This document shows, one piece after another, positions 58,979 to 64,000 of a DNA stretch of 64,000 nt. Under the pieces are notes generated by a model that searched no databases, was not told where the DNA came from, and saw only the letters and a program-made list of their open reading frames with translations. Source of the DNA: Neocallimastix lanati (nom. inval.) (taxonomy: Eukaryota > Neocallimastigomycota > Neocallimastigomycetes > Neocallimastigales > Neocallimastigaceae). The position numbers were made by a program, and so were the translations under genes. Numbering within the stretch: position 1 is the first letter of the stretch; every line of letters starts with the position of its first letter. The DNA lies in assembly GCA_016946835.1 (NCBI GenBank), contig JACVTC010000018.1, positions 963,501 to 1,027,500 on the forward strand, given 5' to 3'.

Positions 58979-61900
58979 ATGGTAAATCTTAAATATATTG
59001 GACTACCGTTATTGGTAGGGCTATGTATTAGACGAATTAAAGGAGGTACGATGAAATATAAAAAGATTTAAATAAAAAATTTTTATTACTAAAAGATTTT
59101 ATTTTAAATATATTATATAGCTTGTACTTTTACCTATGACGACGATGTTACTAAAATTGCAGCTAATACTTGTAAGTATATTTATAAATGTAATTGTTTA
59201 TGAAATTACTCATTGCTAATTCCTTTTTATGTATTTTGAAATAATAGGTACTGCTGCTAATGATGGATATCATTACGTTGTAAAGTCAGATGATCCTACT
59301 AAATATAGAATGATAAAATATACCTATGACGCCAATGCCACCCCAAAAGATAAAATAGAAGATACTGGTGCTGGTTTTTATGCTACCACAGATAGAAAAT
59401 ATTATACTTGTACAAGTGCTACGGCTTGTACGGAAAAAACAGATCTAAATTTTCCTTCTGTAGGTTATTATAAGGTTGATACTTACTATGTTGCATGTAA
59501 AAGTTTAAATAAAGATGGAACATCTGTAGCTTGTGAAGAAATTACTAAACCTACGAATAATTGTAGTCACGAAACCGTTGGTGAATTAGTTTCCATATCT
59601 GGCGGTAAGTACGGTCTCTGTCTTGCAGAGTATGAAGTCGGAGAAACACCAAAGTATCCAACACTTGACTTTTTGGATTCTGGTGTTGATGCCGAAGAAT
59701 ACCTCGTCAAGCATATGCCAAAGGGGGAAGATAGTGAAAATGACAACAGAGTTTTCAACTTTGACATCACTATGAACTACTATATTGTTGAACATTCGGT
59801 AAATTCGATCACCCTTAAAAAACCATCCACTGCTTATGTAAATAAATGTGCTCTTGCTGAATCCAGTAAAATTATCGATAGAAAAACTGATTTTTGTAGT
59901 GATGGTGCTGGAAGATACTTTAATTGTTTAGCCAACTCAGGTAAATGTATCTCTTCACTTCAATCCACTCCAGATGTACAAGAATTAAATAATGAATCTT
60001 GTGTTTCATTTACTGATGAAAATGATTCCAGTAAGATTAAATACAAAGGAAATTGTAAGTATATTAAAATATTATTTAGCAAAAAGAATATTAGAAAGAT
60101 AGACAGAAAATTCTATTCCAGATTTTAAAATGTAAGTTTTTTTTTTTTTAAATATTCATACTATTACAATTTTAAATAATATGAAAAATAGGTAAGATAA
60201 CTAGTAGTATTGAGTATTATTTAATAGACAGCATCAGTGAAGCTATCATAAAGGATACTTCAAGTGGTAAAATTATTCAAATAATAACATCTGGAGAATA
60301 TTTTGAAAAGAACGCAGATGCCATCGATACTAAAGGTTACTACTTAAATGCTGATGTAAGTAAAAAACAAGAATATCCTATGATTTTGTGTGATGGCAGT
60401 GACAGTGGTTGTAAATTCGTTTCTAAGGAAGAAATCATTCCTGGATACTATATTACTAATCCTAAATCTTCTGGTACTGCTACAGCTATTAAATGTACTT
60501 CCTCAAATAATTGTTCGGAAGCTACTAGTGATGTAAACAATGGTAATATTAGTATCAGTGGAACTACCGTAAATCTTATTGATGAAAATGGCAATCATCC
60601 CTTTGTTATTACAGATGGTGTCGATGAAGAATATATTTTATTGAATGTGGCAGCGGAAGCTTTCCCAGGGGCTACCGTTGATGGAAACTATGCTGTTAAA
60701 ATGAATGTCAATAAAATAGGAACAGATACTATTGCCGTCGGTACTATTTTACTCTCAGAGAAGAAGAATAAATGTGAGGATGCCGAAGATAATGAAACCA
60801 TTAAGAAGAACGATGGAAAATTCTATTACTGTGCCGGTGGTATTGAAGTACCAATGATAGCTAAAGGCGCCGTATTCGGTATCTTTGATAGCAAAGATAA
60901 TGAATACAAAATTTTACAAATTGAAGCCACAGGGGTCACCCAAAAAACTAATGATAATGGTAAGTATTTTATTTCAAAGAATAAAAAATATGATTTAAAA
61001 GAATATTTTTTTTAAAAGAACTAAAATTGTTTTTAAATAAAAATTTAAAAAAAAAATATATTAAAATATAAAAAAAAATACTATTATTAATTTTTTATTT
61101 ATTTTTTTTATATACTTAGACGCAGGTTACTATATTAACAGAAGCAATGGTGGTACTGGTTTAATTTTCTGTGCTAAATCAACAGAGAATTCGAATTCTC
61201 AGGGAGAACCAGTTGCCGCTAATTTAAAATGTGAAAATAAATCACCAAAGATAAAGGATAAATATGAAGTGTTTATTAACAAAGAATCCGGATTCCCAGT
61301 TTCCTCTGGTAGTTCGGCAACTCTTGATGCTAAGATCATCGTTTGTTCCAGTGAAAAATGTTCAGTTCCCGAGAAAAGTGATTCAAAATACAAATATGAA
61401 GGCAAAGAATTAGACGCCAGTCACTACTTTATCAATCATGAAAATGAGAAAGTAGATTCCTTAATTAAATGTTCTTCAATTGGTGGTGATAAAGATACTT
61501 GTAATTTAGTTAAAGGGGCTAGCCTGAAGGTTAATTTTTATATCAATGGTATTGAAGATCTTTCCCTCATTAAATGTAGTAAAACAAAGGATGATGAAGA
61601 TAATGAAGTAATATCGTGTGAAACTGTAGGCGATGTAGTCAAATACGGTTACTACAATAGTCACGATGAATCCAAATACATCTATTGTAATAATGAAAGA
61701 TGTACCGAACAAGCTCCCGACGTCGAAAAATCCTTTATCAATAGTGATGGAACCAGTAAAAAGTTTATTATTTCCTGTGCTGAGGACGGTGGCATCAAGT
61801 GTAAAGAAGTAGAAGCCAAGGACTACTATCTTGACAGTAGCTTAACGGAAGGATGGAACCTCTTAAAATGCGATGAAAACGGATGTACCAAGGTAGAAGG

Positions 61901-64000
61901 GGTTAATCGTGGTGTTTATATTTCCGATAATGGTAAAAAGTTAATTTCCTGTGGTGTTACCGTTACCGGAACGGATAAAAAACATACCTGTTCAGTCATA
62001 GAAAATAGTCCTACTGGAGAAAATCAAAAATACTATCTGAATGGAGATTCAGATGCGGGTAATCCAATTATTACCAGTATTAAAGATGAAGAACCAGCTG
62101 CAGCTAAGAAAAAGAGAGCCGACAAATTTAAATGGGCTTCAATGACAGAGAAACCTAAAGCCGATGACATTTTCATTAATGGAAATGCCGACACTAATAA
62201 ATATGGTTTAATTTTGTGCAGTGAAAATGATTGTACTGAAATTGAGGATACCAATAAAAACTCTTATATTAGTATTAACAACGGAGAAATTATTGAATGT
62301 GCCACTACATGTGATAAAGATAGTTCATTCCTTACAGCAGAAGAAGCGAGTGGCACAACCAACAATTTTGTTATTGATAAATCAACTGCTCAAATAATGA
62401 CAACTGGTTCAGGAGCACTCGTCATTTGCACAAGTGATGGTAGTAAATGGACCTGTGAATCTAAATCAGGAGGTAATACTTACTATACAAATAGTTTCGA
62501 TACAGATCAATTATTAGTTGCTACTGATAGTACCTACACAATCAAAAGTGCTGAAGATATGGGTGAAAATGGTTACTTTATTAACAATGATGATGATGTT
62601 TATCAATGTGATGGTAGTACATGTCAAGCACTAGGTGCAAGTTCATATAAAGAAAATTGTGCAAGCGATACAAATGGTTTAATGACAAAATCCGGGGAAG
62701 TATGTTTAGAACATACCAACGATTCTGATAAAAAAGCATCAAGAAATAGTAATAAATTATATATCTTTAAATCCAATGGATTCCCAGGAACTACCAATGG
62801 TGATCTGATAATGATTTATGCTTCTGAAAAAAAAATTGTTGAAGTTAAACCTACCTCTGATGCTTATTACTTAATTGGTGAAGATTTATACCCTGTAACT
62901 TCTGATGAGCTTGGTACTGTTTATAAGTATACGGCTTCTTCAAAGAGTCTACAAAAATTAAATCCACAGGTTACAACCTACTATCCTAACTCTGATGAGT
63001 CTACCGTCAAGAAATACCAAAATATTAAATGTGAAAAGTTGGTCGATGAAGAAAAAACAACAAATCCCACCAATCCAACATATAAAGTTGAATGTAAATT
63101 ATCACAGAGAAGTGGTGATGATGTGTATTGCTTGAAAACTGGAAGTAACGGAAAAGTTGCCCTTAACTCTTGTGAAAAGAATTGTGATGGTACTTGCTAT
63201 GAAATTACTCATAAAGCTGGTTACTACCTTCCATATGAAAAGAGTTTCCTTATTGATTGTAGTTCTGGATGCAGAGTAAATAATAATTTATCAGAAGGTT
63301 ATTACAAGAGTGAAGATGCCGCCAATACACTTATTCGTTGTAATAAAAGTGCAGAAGGTTATCGATGTGAATACGAACCAATCATAAATAATGGATATTA
63401 CATAGGAGCCTCAAAGAATTTGATTAAATGTAAGGATGGTACCTGCGAAGAAGTGAATAATTCCAATGGTGGAAGGTTTGTTAGTGCAGAAATTGGTAAA
63501 GCTTTAACATATTGTAAAGGAACAAACAAGAATTTAAGTTGTACTTCCGATTCAAAACCAGCTGTAGGTTACTACATAAATGGTGATACGAAGGTTAATC
63601 CATTAATTAAATGTACATCTGATAACAGTGGAAAAGTTACCTGTTCAGATATTGCTATCCCTAATAAGGGATACTTTATTAATTCAGCATATAAATCAAC
63701 AACTGATGCTGATGATGATAAATATTTGATAGATTGCTCAGATGGAAAACTATGCAGTCTTGTTGCTACACCGGATGCTAAAGGCTATTATGTTAATGGT
63801 GTAAATAAACAATTAATTTATTGTAAATCAGTGGATGATTGTTCTGAATATGAAGGAAAAGGTTGGTATTTAGAAGGTAACCATGATACCTCTCCAATCT
63901 ATTGTGATGGAACGTGTTCGAATAAATCTATAGATGAATTGAAAAAGGGCTTCTACATAAATGGCGATACAAATACAAACAAAATATATCCATTATACGA
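58979..64000 (+). CDS. 5' part of a giant secreted Cys-rich GYY-repeat protein, scaffoldin-like
   Basis: Exons 58979-59045, 59121-59171, 59248-60054, 60192-60959 and 61120 onward, leaving the window still open: over 1,520 residues here. All four introns are phase 1; donors are GTACGA, GTAAGT, GTAAGT, GTAAGT. Exon 1 is a signal peptide (MVNLKYIGLPLLVGL). The rest is a chain of imperfect repeats of roughly 30-45 residues built on (G)YY-I/L-N, then LIKC, then a second Cys, for example NGYYIGASKNLIKCKDGTC and KGYYVNGVNKQLIYC. No catalytic domain is seen. Anaerobic fungi have very large scaffoldins of this style, thought to bind dockerin-bearing cellulases. I call it scaffoldin-like; a cell-wall protein of another role cannot be excluded. 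It is less AT-rich than its flanks. Confidence 0.72.

Noticed and set aside
59567-59795. Minus-strand open frames in the scaffoldin-like gene
   Set aside because: Antisense shadows without start context or motif.

Overview
The window is extremely AT-rich eukaryotic DNA, most likely from an anaerobic gut fungus (Neocallimastigomycota). Four things point there: intergenic DNA made of long A/T runs; short spliceosomal introns whose reading phases fit; Ty1/copia retroelements; and bacterial-type carbohydrate genes beside a very large secreted Cys-rich GYY-repeat protein resembling the scaffoldins of fungal cellulosomes. The assignment is inference from content, not a database match.

Layout. 1-3370 is an old copia remnant. 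3966-7590 holds an SGNH hydrolase and a GT2 glycosyltransferase on the minus strand. 8483-20070 is retroelement territory: one young copia element with near-identical LTRs, one decayed copia element, and an integrase scrap. 21888-43945 is the core: an eight-exon UDP-glucose 6-dehydrogenase, a second GT2, a GT-D (SP_1767/DUF1792-type) glycosyltransferase, a polysaccharide pyruvyl transferase with two upstream exons that supply a signal peptide, a MurB-like flavoprotein with a signal peptide, and a second SGNH hydrolase. Broken copies of GT2, GT-D and UGDH lie among them. 45742-53025 adds a membrane O-acyltransferase and a two-domain Stealth protein. 53026-58978 is mostly simple repeat. 58979 to the window end is the 5' part of the scaffoldin-like gene.

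How the genes may work together. UGDH makes UDP-glucuronate in the cytosol. GT2, GT-D, Stealth (sugar-phosphate transfer), pyruvyl transferase, O-acyltransferase and SGNH hydrolase (deacylation) are the classes that build and decorate bacterial capsules or exopolysaccharides. Here nearly all carry N-terminal secretory signals, so the catalytic parts would act in the ER/Golgi lumen or at the surface. I read this as a bacterial-type surface-glycan toolkit moved into the fungal secretory pathway. It is still duplicating and decaying, as shown by three GT2 traces plus a 3' scrap, two SGNH genes, two GT-D traces and two UGDH traces. The two SGNH proteins and the GT-D protein share a four-cysteine segment after the signal peptide, despite unrelated catalytic domains. 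This is the most novel feature I see.
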